From assembly GCF_000471905.2 (NCBI RefSeq), contig NW_006499535.1:1-64000 (forward strand): 64,000 nucleotides of DNA, written 5' to 3'. The notes beneath the pieces are model-generated. The model searched no databases, was not told the origin of the DNA, and was given only the letters and a program-made list of their open reading frames with translations. Below are positions 24,805-38,390 of this stretch, piece by piece (position 1 is the stretch's first letter; the number at the start of each line of letters is the position of its first letter). Source of the DNA: Amborella trichopoda. Taxonomy: Eukaryota; Streptophyta; Magnoliopsida; Amborellales; Amborellaceae. A program made the position numbers and the translations under genes.

Positions 24805-25479
24805 CATTCCCTGTCTTTCGAGGGGCAGGTGAGTACAAAGAAGTAGACATTGTTGACATTTTAATTTATCTAATGTCATGTGATTAGAGGGCATACCAAC
24901 TTTTCCTCCAAGACAATGCGCTCCTCACTCATCTACCTAGGGCATTTTCATCCTTGAGTTTTTGGCGTGAGATGTTTCCATGATTTACGTAAGCTGGGAA
25001 CTCGAGTTGGAGTTTCTAGCCATGCCACTTAGCTTCAAAGTTTTTCACTTTTAAATTCTTGAACTTGACATTTTCTTTGATTCCCTTAGGGTTTCCTAAG
25101 GTCTTCTATAGATTTTAAAATTGTTTGCCTAGTCAATTCTGAAGAGAGAGATGAGGCGACAATGTGGTAATCTTCATATACGGGTATCCAAGCTCCTTTG
25201 TTTTAAAATTTTTAAAGTAGGGAGAGTTTTGAAATAGAATCAAGAGCTTTAGATAGGTTACGATTTTAACAAATAAATTAAGGTTTTTGAAAACACAAGA
25301 CATATAGTAAATATTTCGAAAATGGAAAGATATTTTGAAAAACAAATTTTAGTTAACAGTTTTAACTCCTACAACCATAGAGCCCTCTAAGCATTTTAAC
25401 ATCATGTAGTGATCGACAGATACACCCGACCCTTTACGTCATACACTAGCAGGGGCATTCTTGTCCAAAAATGTCATTC

Positions 25480-25790
25480 AGGTGACACGCCCTGTGCGAC
25501 CCAATTTTTTCATTTTTAATTTATTTTATTTTATATTATTTGAGAGGAAAAAGTGGGGGACACGTCATGTGTCCACCTGAGTTGGGCGACACAAGTTGTG
25601 TCGCCTAATTCTTTATTTTTTTGGAGCAAAAATGTGGAGGACATATCACGTGTCCTCCTGAGCTGGGCGACACTGCCTGTGTCGCTCAAGTATTTTCTTT
25701 TTTATTTGGAGGAAAAAGGTTGGCCACACATCATGTGACTTCCTGGACTGGGTGACACAAGCTATGTCGCCCGGCAAGTAATTTTTTTTT
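25480..25790. repeat. tandem array, about 85-bp unit, 3-4 copies
   Basis: Each unit carries GGGCGACACAAGTTGTGTCGCC or a variant, a near-perfect palindrome, plus a CACGTCATGTGTCC-type stretch. Units differ at many positions. Confidence 0.75.
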
Positions 25791-25801
25791 TTTTGTAGGG
25801 A

Positions 25802-25957
25802 TGTTTACGATGAAAGTTTGACAGATCTTTCGATGAGGATCTCTCAAATTTTAACACCTTAAATTAATTAGTAATTAAATTGGGTCTACTAGGATAATGT
25901 GGCCCTAAGGGTTCATAAAACTATAGAATTTGCCAGACTTAAAATGGGGTGTCTACA
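25802..25957 (-). mobile_element. very short solo LTR
   Basis: Only 156 bp, yet it has both LTR ends. TGTTTACGATGAAAGTTTGA matches the LTR start at 51,916, and the last 80 bp (ACTAGGATAATG to GGGGTGTCTACA) match the LTR end at 32,224. The flanks AGGGA and AGAGA differ at one base, consistent with a target duplication. It is a solo LTR of the inner family, shortened inside. Confidence 0.6.
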
Positions 25958-27106
25958 AGAGACCAATCCTGACCTCCATATATATGTTACTCTCCTTCTT
26001 TTCCTTTCTTTTTTTATCTCTCTTGCGCTCAATCGCTTACCTTTTTTTAGATTTATGCTTGGCTTTGATTTTCACTCTTTCATCTATGAATAATGTGTGA
26101 AATCTTACGTGTGCAATTGATTCATCGAGACTTTAGGGATACTTTATTTGCACATACTTTTCAGACTGAATTTTGACAAACTCAGTCCCCCCAGTTATAG
26201 GGTTTTTGTCTCAAAATCCCAAGTAATGGACCATCATACTCACACACGGGGATGAGTTTGCCTCAGGGGATCTAGTAGAGAGAGAGAATACTCCCAAACT
26301 AGCCAATGTCGTCATCGGTGAGGTTCACCCATCTCCAATATGTGGCAGTTGACAGTTATACTAATACATCCATGGAGTGCCTGACTAGTTTCAAGCCTTC
26401 ATAATAGGCATAGGAAGTTGGCTCCGAGAGCAAGGCCAAATCGACTAATAGATTAACCTCTTGTAGCGATGGAGGAAGTCCTTTCCAGGTTTAGGAAGTG
26501 ACCATTTGAAAATGAATGATTTTATCAGTCAATTTGAAAAGCATTTTCAAAGAGGGATCGGCCTTACAGGTTTTGCCACTTGTGGCCCTTTTGGTGATCA
26601 TTTTATTTATTTATTTTATTTATTTAAAGATGATGAGATCATGAGGGCCCAAGAGACGAAGTTTCCCTTGCCTTTGAAGCTCCCATCGTATGTTTCGCAA
26701 AACTATGAGTTCTTTGGGTTCTTTTCGGGCTTCCTTCTTGGAGAGGTCTCGGAGTTCTTCCCAGGGTCGGTTGAAGTCTCTTTGGTCTCCAATTCATGTC
26801 ACGTTCCCGTATCTTTCCGAGGTTGGTTATGTTGGAAACATATAGGGATTAGGGGATGTCTCCATCCATAGGGTCTACTTATGCAGTATTGTTGTGACTT
26901 GTAAGTACCACTTTGTACTTGAGGTTTTGGACCAAGGCCTCCAAAACAAGGCTTCCCTTTTGAAGGATTTTCTTTTCATGATTCTATTTTTACCTGTGGT
27001 GCCCTTTTCGGGTTTTCGCCTTGTCTTTCATTTTTCATTCATCAATTTTTTTTGCTCGTGATGCCCTTTAAGGTTTCTACCACATTCTTAATTTTTTTTA
27101 AGCCCG

Positions 27107-30100
27107 TTACGAGTAGTATTTTTTGAGATACATTGCATTAATGGGGTCGTTGAGGTCATACCCCTCCTGATTTTTTATTTTATAAGAATTGCCTGCATGC
27201 ACTAGGGTTACCACGAATGGCCTCTCCCAATTAGGTTTGAATTCGCCTAATGGGTGTGGATTCGCAGGAGTGTGGAAGATCTTCTTGAGTACCATGTCTC
27301 CTTTTTTAAATTGTGGGGGAACAACTTTTCTTTGGTATGCCCTCTTGATTCTACAATGGTAAGCTAAAATATTCTGTGTTGCCCATAGTTGTCATTCATC
27401 CCGAGTATCGAGGGCAGCGACTCATGCTTCGATCTTTTGTTCATCATCTAAATCATTGTGAATGAGAACTTGGAGTGATGGTATCTCAACTTCAATGGTT
27501 AGCACATCCTCCATACCATACACTAATGAGTATGGGGTCATGTCAGTAGGAGTCTTCTCATTTGTTCGATAGGCCCATAACATGTCATTTAAATTTTCAT
27601 GTTAATCTTTGCTGCCTTCTATTATTCTATCTATAATTCTGAGAAGTCTTATGTTTGTGGCCTCTTCTTATCCGTTTCTTTGAGGGTAGTAGGGTGTGGA
27701 TAATTTATGCGTTATTCCAAACCTTTTGCACACCTTAGTGGCCCTTTCATTTTCTAAGTTGGTCTATTGTCAATAATGATTAAATCTAGAACACCAAATC
27801 TGAACATAATGTTAAGTTTTATGAAAAGGGGAACACGCTGACCTTAAATTTTGACAAACGACGTGACCTCTATCCATTTTGTGAAGTATTCTATAGTCTT
27901 TAGTATGTAACGGTGGCCATTCGAGGGTTTTAATAAAATCATTATGATAATATCATGACCCCCCATGGCAAAGGGCCATACAAGCGGTGTTAAGTGGTAC
28001 AGATGGTGCATGGATGAGGTCTCCATAAAGCTGACATTTGGGACAGCTCTTAACGAATTTCCAACAGTCTTCGGCCATAGTGGTTTAATAATGGCCTTGG
28101 CACCTGATTTTCTGAGCTAAGGAAACTTCACTAGAGTGATCTCCTTCATTGTGTAATTCTTTTAATACCTGGTCGACTGGTTGATTGAGGCATCGTAACA
28201 TGACACCATTAAAGGATTTCTTGAACGAAAGGTCATCTCTTATTAGGAAAACTTCGAAGGGCTTCCTTATCTTTTTGGTGGCTCTGTCAGGGTATGACCC
28301 ATCTTTCAACATGGATAACACATCATATAACCATGGTTTTCCTTAACCAGCACGTCTGAGGCCACGAAAGATACTTCCTCATTGTTCACATTTTCTCGCT
28401 CTATTTCTTTTTCGATCCTTGGTGAGCTTGATGTGAAATGACAGCATGGTGACTTATGAAGGAATGCTGATCATTGAAACAAGGGTTGCAAGGGTGTCGG
28501 CGAATCGATTTTTTTCTCTAATTACATGTTGGAAGGTGATTTGCTTAGTATGTTTTATCATCTTTTCCACTTTTTTTTAATAGGGTTTGAGCTTTTCTTC
28601 TTTGACCTTCCAAATCTGCTTAGCTTGGTTTCTGATGAGCAAGGAGTCACCAATGACTCATATTTGCTGGATTTTCAGGTCCATGGCATTCTCGAGCCCG
28701 ACTATTAGGGCTTTATATTTTGCAATGATGGCTGTTGGGATTAAAATCTTCTCGGGTGAGCAGAGTATATTCCTGACACCTGACCCATATTCGTTCCTTG
28801 CACCGTCAAAGTATAGCTCCCAAGTTGAACCCTAAATTATGAAGAGGTCCTCATCAAAAAGATCCATATTAATGGGATTGTTATCTGGAAGTGCGTGTTT
28901 ATCTAAGTGGTCAGCAATGACTTGTGTTTTGACCTATTTCTGAGTGACATATTCTATCTTGAACTCGCTCAATAGCATTCTGCACTTCACCAAACGTCCA
29001 TTGAGGACTGGTCTTTCCAATAGGTACTTACGTGAGTTTATTTTTTAGATGAGCTTGACTGTATGAGATAAGACATAGTGTCTTAATTTTTGCGTAGCCC
29101 ACACAAGCATTAAGCAATGCTTCTCCACATCCGTGTATCTCGTCTCATAGTCGACAATGGTTTTGCTGATGTAGTACATGGTTTGTTCTTTTCCATGGTC
29201 ATCATATTGTCCTAAAATTTCCCCCACGGTTTTCTCTTTCAATGATATGTATAGGAGCAAAGGTTTATTAGGATTAGGAGGACTATGAACAAGAGGTCTG
29301 ATTAGGTACTCCTTAATTTGGTCGAATGCTTCTTGGCATTCATTGTCCCATATGAATGGGGTATCTTTCTTAAATTACTTATTGAAGGGTACACAATTAT
29401 CTGCGAGTTGTGAGATAAAGCGCCTTATGGCTTGTATACGACTTTGAAGCCCACAGATTTCTCTGATGTTCCGAGGAGGGGGCATTTCAGTGATGGCTCG
29501 TATTTTAGAAGGGTCAACCTCAATGGCCCTTTGGCTTACTATAAAGCCTAGTAATTTGTCAGATTCAATTCCAAACACACATTTATGTGGATTAAGTTTG
29601 AGTTGATGTTTTCGGAGTCTTTCAAAAATGGTTCTCAGGTTAGTGAGAAGATTGGACCTGGCCTTTGATTTGACCAAATCGTCGTTGACATAATCTTCCA
29701 TGATGGTGTGCATTAAGTCGTAGAAGATGCTAGTTATTGGCCGTTGATAGGTTGCCCTTCCATTTTTGTGGCCAAAGGGTGTGACACGATAGCAGTAGGT
29801 TCCCTATTGCATTTCAAATGATGTTTTGGTCTGGTTTTCTTCTGCCATGAGTATCTGGTTGTAACCCAAGAAGTCATCCATAAATGACAACATCTCAAGC
29901 TCTGCAGTGTCGTCGACTCAGGCATCTATATTTGGACGGGGAAAATTATCTTTGGGGCACGCCTTGTTTAGGTCTCTATAGTCGACACACACTCGAATCC
30001 TCTCGTCTTTCTTGGGTACGACCACTATATTGGTCAACAACTCTGAGTAATCGACAGGGGTGATGAATTTTTCCTTGAGTAGTTTATCAATTTCTTCTTT

Positions 30101-31485
30101 GATTTTGAGCTCAACATGGGTCTTTTGACATCAGAGTTTCTACCTTACTGGCCTTGCCGCTTCGTTGAATACTAGGTGATGTTGCACCAATGTGGAATCT
30201 AACCCTGGCATATCATCGTATGACCAAACAAAGATATCACAATATTCTTTGAGAAAGGAAATCATGTTTTCCCTCTCCTCGGGGGATAGGGAGGTTCCAA
30301 TATTGATTAACCATGGATCCTTATCAGTTCTTAGGTTGGCATCAATTATGTCTTCGATGGTAGCTGTTGGGTCACCATCCAATCTCTTCTTGAACTGCTC
30401 AACATGGGAAGTAAGTTCCTCATGTTGAGGGATTTCTTCATACACTTTCTGGGTTATCTATTTCATCATCTTGGGTGTTTTGCACCGTTAATGGGTTGCT
30501 TTGATTGTTTGCTGCTTTTGAAAATTCTTTTTCCTCATTATCATTTTTATCATGTTTTGAATTTTCATTGGTTTTTGAAAAGTTACAAGGGGTGTCCCTT
30601 ATGGACTCGCAAGACATATATTGAGGACCAGATGCGCAGGGTGGTTGAGTGGCCACTTCGCATGTATCCGATTTTTGACATCGGGACTTGAAGGTGCCGC
30701 TAGTATGCTTCAAGCTATTCTTGAGACAAGGGAGTGATTGGCCAATTCTGCCCCTGGTTTTGATTAGCCAAATGAACAAGATTAGTTGTGTCAGAGAAAT
30801 TGTGTATACTTTCAAGTCTAGGTCAGCGAAAAGGTCTTCAATTCCCAGATCTTGTGTGTGTTGAGATGTGGACGGAGAATCCTCCATCGTTGGGGAATTA
30901 AGGATCACCTTTGGCCATTTTGAAGGATGGGCATCAAGAGGATTGAGGCTTTGAATGCCTTCAGATACAAAGTTGGGATAGCATGAAGGCTTCATCCGAC
31001 TTTGAAATAAGGTGAGAGAACATCCAAGTCCTCTTCAATCCTCGTTTTCAGTTTTGGCTTGGGGTGATTCAGCGAGCGCATCCATTACACCCCACACTTG
31101 ACTTCCCAAGCCTTGGCTTGGTTGGAAGCCTTGAGAGAAGTGCATGTGTTAGGCCTCGAGGGACTCGAAACCGTATCGATGTTGACATTGGATGATATCT
31201 TCCATCAATGCAGAAGTTTGAAGAATTGGATGAACATGATTGTTGGCCTCTAAGCTTAAGGTGGCACAATTAGCTTGCTTGAAGGAAACAGGCGGACGAG
31301 TAGGATTTCTTCGAGTTCAACTCTTATGGCAAGCTTCCCATTATCTACATGAGTTCGTAAGAGAAGATAGTTCAACACATACCTTGGCGACGCCATTCTT
31401 GATTGGAAATTTGAGGCATTGATGGAGTGTAGAGGCCACCATGATATTCTCATATAGTCAAGGCCTTCCTAGCAGCATGTTGAAT
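27107..31485 (-). mobile_element. outer element pol remains
   Basis: From high to low coordinates on the minus strand the parts are: a protease-region remnant (near 31,256-31,480), a spacer, reverse transcriptase (about 29,375-30,100), RNase H (29,045-29,260 and beyond), a second RNase-H region near 28,590-28,850, the integrase zinc-binding part (28,085-28,321), the integrase core with WPFAMGGHDIIIMI (27,844-28,026) and the integrase C-terminus (27,107-27,295, FKPNWERPFVV). The order with integrase last is that of Ty3/gypsy. It is closely related to the inner element at 33,490-38,390. It is broken and ends where the inner element is inserted. Confidence 0.85.
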
Positions 31486-31489
31486 GCCC

Positions 31490-32224
31490 TAGAGATGGTT
31501 TAGAGCTAGGGTTCCCTAAGTCTAGGTTAAGGTTTCTCAAGCTTAGGGTTAGGGTTTTTCAGATTAGGGTTTCAATCCTTCTCTCAAAAGAAGTCTCTAT
31601 CAAATGTCACGAAAAGGGGTTTATAAAGCCCAAGGATCTGTTGAGAAGGGCATCTTTCCATAACCAATAGATCCTCCAACCAAAAATACCATTTTTGGGG
31701 ATCCGGATTTGGGCGATATCAGTGGTGTTGCTCGGGCGACACGCCTAATGTTGCCCAAACAAATATGGTAAAAATATTCACAAAAGGTAAGAAATCAACA
31801 CATGAAAGAAATTTCCAATTTGGGCTTGAACAGGGTTGGGCGACACTAGTAGTGTTGGCCAAGTCTGGACGGCACCACTCGTGTCGCCCAGTCTAGGCTG
31901 GGACACACACCTAGTATCGCCCAAACCAAAGTTGGTCCAAACTAAAATTTTCCACTTCAAGTATGTTCCTCAGCCTCTTGTGAAGGTCTCAGAGAAAATT
32001 TGGGTAAAAAAGGAGTTCTCTACTATTTTTAATGATTTGTTTGGTAAAATAGGGCTTCTGCAAGATTCTGGGTCAAAACTGAGTATCTGCAGTCTGGGTA
32101 GGCAGAATGGTTCTGGGCCACAAGGTAGGCTGTGTGGACTATGGATTTGGGTTTACTAGGATAATGCAGTCCTAAGGGTTCAGGAAATCATAGAATTTGC
32201 CGGATTTAAAATGGGGTGTTTACA
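31490..32224 (-). repeat. inner element 3' LTR
   Basis: It ends ATGGGGTGTTTACA on the + strand next to a purine tract. It contains two GGGCGACAC/GTGTCGCC pairs (31,730 and 31,840-31,890). The low-coordinate end is set only by the break in the outer protease sequence. Confidence 0.6.
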
Positions 32225-32240
32225 GTTGCCCCTCTTTGGC
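32225..32240 (-). other. inner element polypurine tract
   Basis: The minus strand reads GCCAAAGAGGGGCAAC directly before the LTR. Confidence 0.7.
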
Positions 32241-33480
32241 ACTCCCTATCATTCGAGGGACAGGTGAGTGGCAAAGAAATAGAAACCTTGGCGTTCTCTG
32301 TCCTTCGAGGGGCAAGTGAACGTCAAAGATTGCTTACATTTTAAATTTCTTCCTGACATCATGTGGTCAAAGGGCACACCAACTAATCCCTCCAAGTCAT
32401 TATGCTCACCGAACTCACCCATCTAGGGCATTTTCCTCCTAGGGTTTTTGGCGTGAGATGTCAGTGAGTTACACAAGCTTGAAACTCGAGTTGGATTCTC
32501 TGGCCATGTCATTTAACTTTAGGGGTTTAACAGTTTGAAATTTTTTTAACCTTGACATCTTCTTTGATTTCCTTAGTGTTTTCTAAGGCTTTTTATAGGA
32601 AAAGGCTTTCTATAGGAAGAGAGTTGTCTGACCGATTTCGAAGAAAGAGACGAGGCAGTAACGCGGTAATCTCAACAATGCAGTAATCATCATATACGGG
32701 TGTCCAAACGCCTTTGTTTTAAAAGACTTTTTAGAATTTTTGAAGATAGAGGGATATTTGAAATAGAACCCGGAGTAAGGATAGGTTAGGATTTTAACAA
32801 AGAAATTAAAGTTTTTGAAAACACAAGACATATAGTGAAAATTTTTAAAAGAGAAAGATATTTCGAAAAACAAGGTTGGTTTTTAACTCCTCCAACCATA
32901 GAGCCCTCTAACTAGTTTAGCGTCATGCAGCGATGGACCATACACCCGACCCTTTTACGTCATACGCGGCTAGACGAAATACACCCGACCTTTTATGTCA
33001 TACGGGGCTAGACAGAATAAACCTGACCTTTTACATCATACATGGCTAGGCGTTACCTGCCTCGATGATGAAAGGATTTCCTTGTGGGACCTTAAGAACT
33101 CAAAGGTCTCGAAGTTGTCCTTTCACCTTTTGAGCTTTCATCCCATGCTTCGGGGGTCCATGACGAGTTCTCTGGATTCTTGCCTGGCTTCCATCTTGGA
33201 GAAGTCTCGACGTTCTTCCAAGGTTTGTCGAAGTCACTTCGATTTTCCATTCATGTCACCCTCCCACATCTTTCTGAATTGGCTTTGTTCGGAGCCTGTA
33301 GGGTTTAGGAGGAGTCTTCGCCCTCTGGGTTTGCTTGTGCAGTATTGTTTGAACTTGTAAGTACTTTTTTGTATTTGAATGTTTTGCTTGTGCAATACTA
33401 TTGTAACTCACAGGTACTTGTTTGTACTTGAGGTTTTGAATCGGAGATTTTTTATTCTTCTTCTTTACCCGTAATGCCTT
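32241..33480 (-). other. inner element 3' non-coding region
   Basis: Homologous to the outer element's 24,805-27,100. It holds a 40-50-bp tandem (TACACCCGACCTTTTAYGTCATAC with CGGCTAGAC) at about 32,930-33,050. Confidence 0.6.
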
Positions 33481-33489
33481 TTCAGGTTT

Positions 33490-36400
33490 TCACCACGTCC
33501 ATTTTTTATTTTTTATTTTCTTTGTGATGCCTTTCCAGGTTTTCACCATGCGTTTGAGCTCATTACAGGTAGTATTTTCTAAGCTACATTGCATTAATGG
33601 GGTCGTGAGTTCGTACCCCTCCTGATTTTTTATCTTATAAGAATTGCCTGAGTGTATTCGGGTAATCACGAATGGCCCCTCCCAATTAGGTTTGAACTTG
33701 CCTAAAGGGTGTGGATTTGCAGGAGTCTGAAGGATTTTCTTTAGTACCATGCCCCCTTCTCTGAATTGTCGAGGAACAACTTTTCTTTGGTGTGCCCTCT
33801 CGATTCTACACTGTTAAGCAACAATATTTTGTGTTGCTGTTAGTCATCTTTCATCCAAAGTAACGAGGGCAGCGATTCGTGCTTCGATCTTTTGTTCCTC
33901 ATCTGAATTTTTGTGAATAAGCACTCGGAGAAACGGTATCTCAACTTCAATGGGTAGCACTGCTTCCATACCATACACCAATGAGTATGTGGTCATACCA
34001 ATAGGAGTCTTCTTAATTGTCCGGTAGGCCCATAGCGCGTCATTTAGCTTTTCTTGCCAATCTCTGCCGCCTTCTATTTTTCTATCTATAACCTTGAGAA
34101 GTCCTTTATTCTTGGCCTCTGCTTGTTCATTTCCCTTAAGGTGTGGAGAATTTTTGCATTATCCTGAACTTTTTGCATACCGTAGTAACCCTTTCATTTT
34201 TTAAGTTGGATCCATTGTCAGTAATGATTGACTCAAGAACACCGAATCTGAATACATTGTTGTTCTTTATGAAACGGGGAACATGTTGTCGTTCAGATTA
34301 GATAAATGATGCAACCTCTGCTCATTTTGTGAAATACTCTGTCACCGTTAATATAAAACGATGGTCGTTTGAGGCTTTTGGTGAGATTATTCCAATGATA
34401 TCAAGACCCCACATGGCAAAGGGCCATACTGGCGGTGTTGAGTTGAGTGGTATGGCCGGTGAATGGATGGGGTCTCCATAAAGTTGACATTTAGGACACC
34501 TCTTTACGAACTTCCAACAATCTTCGGCCATGGTGGTTCAGTAATAGCCCTGGCGCCTGATTTTTGAGCTAAGGCGGCTGCCCCAGAATGCTCTCCACCA
34601 TTGTGTAACTCTATCGGTACTTGATCGATTTTTGGCTGATCGAGACACCGTAGAATGATGTCATTGAAGGATTTCTTGAATAGGAGATCACCTCTTACTA
34701 AGAAACCTATAGAAAACCTTCGAAGGGCTTTTTTATCATTTATGGTGGCTCCTTCGGTGTATAAACCATCTTTCAACAGGGACAAAACATCGTGGAACCA
34801 TGGTTTTGCCTTAACTAGCGCATCTGAAGCCACGAGAGACACTTCCCGATCATTCTCATTTTCTAGCTCTATTTCATTTTCGATCCTTGGTGGGGAAGGA
34901 TCATGTTTGTTCCTGATGTAGATGGCAACGTGGTGATTTATGAAGGAATATCAACCATTGAAGCAAGGGTCGAGTCGCAAGGGTATCGACGAACTGATTA
35001 TTTTCCCTAATTATGTGCTGAAAGGTGATNNNNNNNNNNNNNNNNNNNNNNNNNNNNNNNNNNNNNNNNNNNNNNNNNNNNNNNNNNNNNNNNNNNNNNN
35101 NNNNNNNNNNNNNNNNNNNNNNNNNNNNNNNNNNNNNNNNNNNNNNNNNNNNNNNNNNGGAGTCACCAATCACTTGTATTTGCTGGATTTTCATTTCCAT
35201 AGGGTTCTCAAGCCCGACTATCAAGGTTTCATATTCAGCAATGTTATTGGTACATGGGAAATTCAATCTGATGGTTGTTAGCCTTAAAATCTTCTTGGGT
35301 GAACATAATATGATACCTACACCTGACCCGAATTTGTTTCTTGCACCGTCGAAGTATAGCATCCAAATTGAGTCATCAATTGTGAAGAGGTTCTCATCAG
35401 GGAGATCCATATTAACGGAAGTGTTATTTGGTAGTGCGTGTTCAGCTAAGTGGTCAGCAATGACTTGTCCTTTGACCGATTTTTGAGAAACATATTCGAT
35501 CTCGAACTCGCTCAATAGCATTCTCCACTTCGCCAAATGTTTGTTAATGACTGGTCTTTCCAATAAGTAGTTGAGTGGGTCAATTTTTGAGATGAGCTTG
35601 CCTATATGAGATAAGACATAGTGTCTCAACTTTTGCATGGTCGACACAAGCGTCAAGCAGTGCTTCTCCACATCTGTGTATCTTGTCTCGTAGTCCACCA
35701 TAGTTTTGCTGATGTAGTATATGGTTTGTTCTTTTCCATGGTCATCGTATTATCTGAGCATTACTCTCATAGTCTTGTATTTCACTGACATGTATAGGAA
35801 CTTTGGACTAGGAGGACTAAGGATGAGAGGTTTTGTGAGGTACTCCTTGATTTGGTAGAACGCTTCTTGGCATTCATTGTCCATATGAATGGGGTATCTT
35901 TCTTAAAGAGCCTATTGAACGGCGCACACTTGTTCGCCAGTTGTGAAATAAACCACCTTATGACTTGTATGCAACCTTGAAGCCCACGGATTTCTCTGAT
36001 GTTCCGGGGAGGGGGCATTTTAGTGATGGATCGTATTTTGGACGGGTTCACCTCAATGCCCCTTTGGCTTACTATAAAGCCTAGTAATTTGTCGGATTCA
36101 ACTCCAAAGGCACATTTATGTGGATTGAGTTTGAGCTAATGTTTCTGGAGTCTTTCGAAAATGGTTCTCAGGTTGATGAGATGATCAGACCTAGCCTTTG
36201 ACTTGATCAGAATGTCGTCGACATAGTCTTCCATGATGGTGTGCATTAAGTCGTGGAAGATGCTGGTAATTGCCGTTGATAAGTTGCCCCTACAATTTTT
36301 GAGGCCAAATGGCATGACACAGTAGCAGCAAGTTCCTCATTGCGTTATAAATGAAGTCTTGGTTTGGTCTTCTTCTGCCATGAGGATCTGATTGTAACTC

Positions 36401-38390
36401 GAGAAGCCGTCCATGAATGACAACATCTCGTGCCCCACAGTGTTGTCAACCAAGGCATCTATATTTGGTAATGGGAAATTGCCTTTGGGACATGCCTTGT
36501 TGAGGTCTCTGTAGTCGACACGCACTCGTATCTTCTCATCTTTCTTAGGTATGACCGCTATGTTGGCCAATCATTATGGGTAATCGACAAGGGTAATGAA
36601 TTTTTCCTTAAGCAGTTTATCGATTTCTTCTTTGATTTTGAGCTGAAGGTGGGTCTTTTGATGTCAAAGTTTCTACCTTACAAGCTTTGCTCCTTCGTTG
36701 AATATTCGGTGATGTTGCACCAATGTGGGATCTAACCCTGGCATATCGTAGTATGACTTGCCGAAGACATCGCGATATTCCTTGAGAAAGGAAATCATAT
36801 TTTCTCGCTCCTCAAGAGATAGGGAGGTTTCAACCTTGGTTAACCTTGGGTTCTTCTCAGTTCCTAGGTTTACGTCAATCGTCTCTTTGATGGTAGCCGT
36901 TGGGTCACCATCGAACATCTTCTTGAATTGCTCAACATGGGAAGTGAGTTCCCTAGGTTGAGGAATTTCTTCAGACTCTTAGCTCTTTTGATCTTCACCT
37001 TGGTCGCCCAATTCATTATCTTGGGTATTGTGCATCGTTATTGAGCTATCTTGAGTGTTTTCCATTTTTTAAAATTCTTTTTCATTATTATCATATTTTG
37101 AATTTTCATTGGTTTTTGAAGTATCGCAAGAGCTATCCCTTATGGGACTCACGAGAGATATGTTGGGGACTGGACGTGCAGGGTGGTAAGATGGCTACCC
37201 CGCGCCGATCAGTTTTTTGGCACCGGGACTTGAAGGTGCCGCTGGTATGCTTCCAGCGATTCTCGAGATAGAGGTATGATCGACCAATTTAATTCCTGGG
37301 TTTGTATTGGGGGATGAGAATGATTGGCTATGTTAGAGCCAATTGTGCATACCTTCAAATTCAGGTCAGTAAAAAGGTCTTCAATCTCTAGTTCTTGTGT
37401 GTGTTGAGATGTGGAAGAGGACTTACTGACCATAGGGGAATCATGGATCACCTTTGGTCATTTTGAAGGACAGGCATCGAGAGGATTGAGGCTATGAATA
37501 CCTCAGATACAAAGCCTGGATGGTATGAAGGCTTCATCTGGCTTTACAATATGGTGAGAGAACACCTGAGTCTCCTTCGATCCCCATTTTCAGTTTTGGC
37601 TTAGGCTGATTCAAAAAATTCCTTTGTTACGCCTTGCCCTTGGCTTCTCAATCCTTAGCTTGGTTGGAAGCCTTAAGACAAGAGCATGTGTTAAGCCTCG
37701 AGGAACTCAAAACCGTATCGATGTTGACATTGGATACTGTCATCCATCGATGCAGAAGTCTGTAAGATTTGGGGAGCGGGGTCGCCGGCCTCTAGGCGTA
37801 AGGTGGCACAATCGTCTTGCTCGAAGGAAGCAAGTGGGATTTCTCCAAGCTCGACCCCTACAGCTAGCTTCCTGTTACTTATACTAGGATTGAGAAAAGA
37901 AGGGGGTTCAACGCATACCTTTGCGACGCTATTTTTAGTTGGAAATTTGAGGCATTGATGGACTGTATAGGCAACCACGAGATTTTCATGCAGCCATGGT
38001 CTTCCTAAGAGCATGTTGAATGAAGGGATGTCCAAGACATAAAAGTTTATCGCTTGGATGATAGGACCAATCTTGAGTGTGAGAGGCAGTATGCCTTCAG
38101 CTTGTCTCTTGGTCCCATCGTATGCAGCAATAGTTAGTTGACATGGCTTGACATGGCTTGACATGGCTTAAAGTCATCCGGACTTTTGGCTATCTGCTTC
38201 ACTGTTTTCATAGGGCATTTGTTTAAGGATGCCCCATTATCAACAAGAACTATTCGTATCTCATATCCTTGCATGAAAACGGTGATGTGCATAAGTTGGA
38301 CATGAAAGAAGTTGAAGCAGGCTGGGATGTCATCGTCCGTTAACACGATTAACATTGGTGCGATCAGTTGGTTGATCATTTCGCACAACT
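33490..38390 (-). mobile_element. inner element pol remains, dual RNase H
   Basis: Order on the minus strand: protease (38,134-38,388 with VDNGASLNKCP, then 37,691-38,164 with LLGRPWLHE), spacer, reverse transcriptase (36,337-36,570, VRVDYRDLNKACPKGNFPLP; thumb part 35,782-36,051), RNase H (34,901-35,701, ETRYTDVEKHCLTLV), a second archaeal-type RNase H (WMLYFDGARNKFGSGVGIIL, NIAEYETLIVGLE), and integrase (zinc part and core 34,322-34,842, WPFAMWGLDIIG; C-terminus 33,490-33,750). The second RNase H is the mark of the Tat lineage. A 129-base gap (35,030-35,158) falls inside. It is broken. Confidence 0.88.
35030..35158. other. sequence gap (129 N)
   Basis: Undetermined bases within the second RNase-H region. 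Confidence 1.

Larger units (their letters stand above)
24805..27100 (-). other. outer element 3' non-coding region with inserts
   Basis: Parts of it match 32,240-33,480 of the inner element (for example GGGCATTTTC, TTTTTGGCGTGAGATGT and TACACCCGACCCTTT). It is about 1 kb longer, because a tandem array and a short solo LTR lie within it. No coding domain was seen. Open frames at 26,506-26,871 and elsewhere are not recognisable proteins. Confidence 0.55.

Noticed and set aside
31500-31580. Telomere-like TTAGGGTTAGGG and AGGGTTT motifs
   Set aside because: Only a few scattered, degenerate units within an LTR; not an interstitial telomere array.
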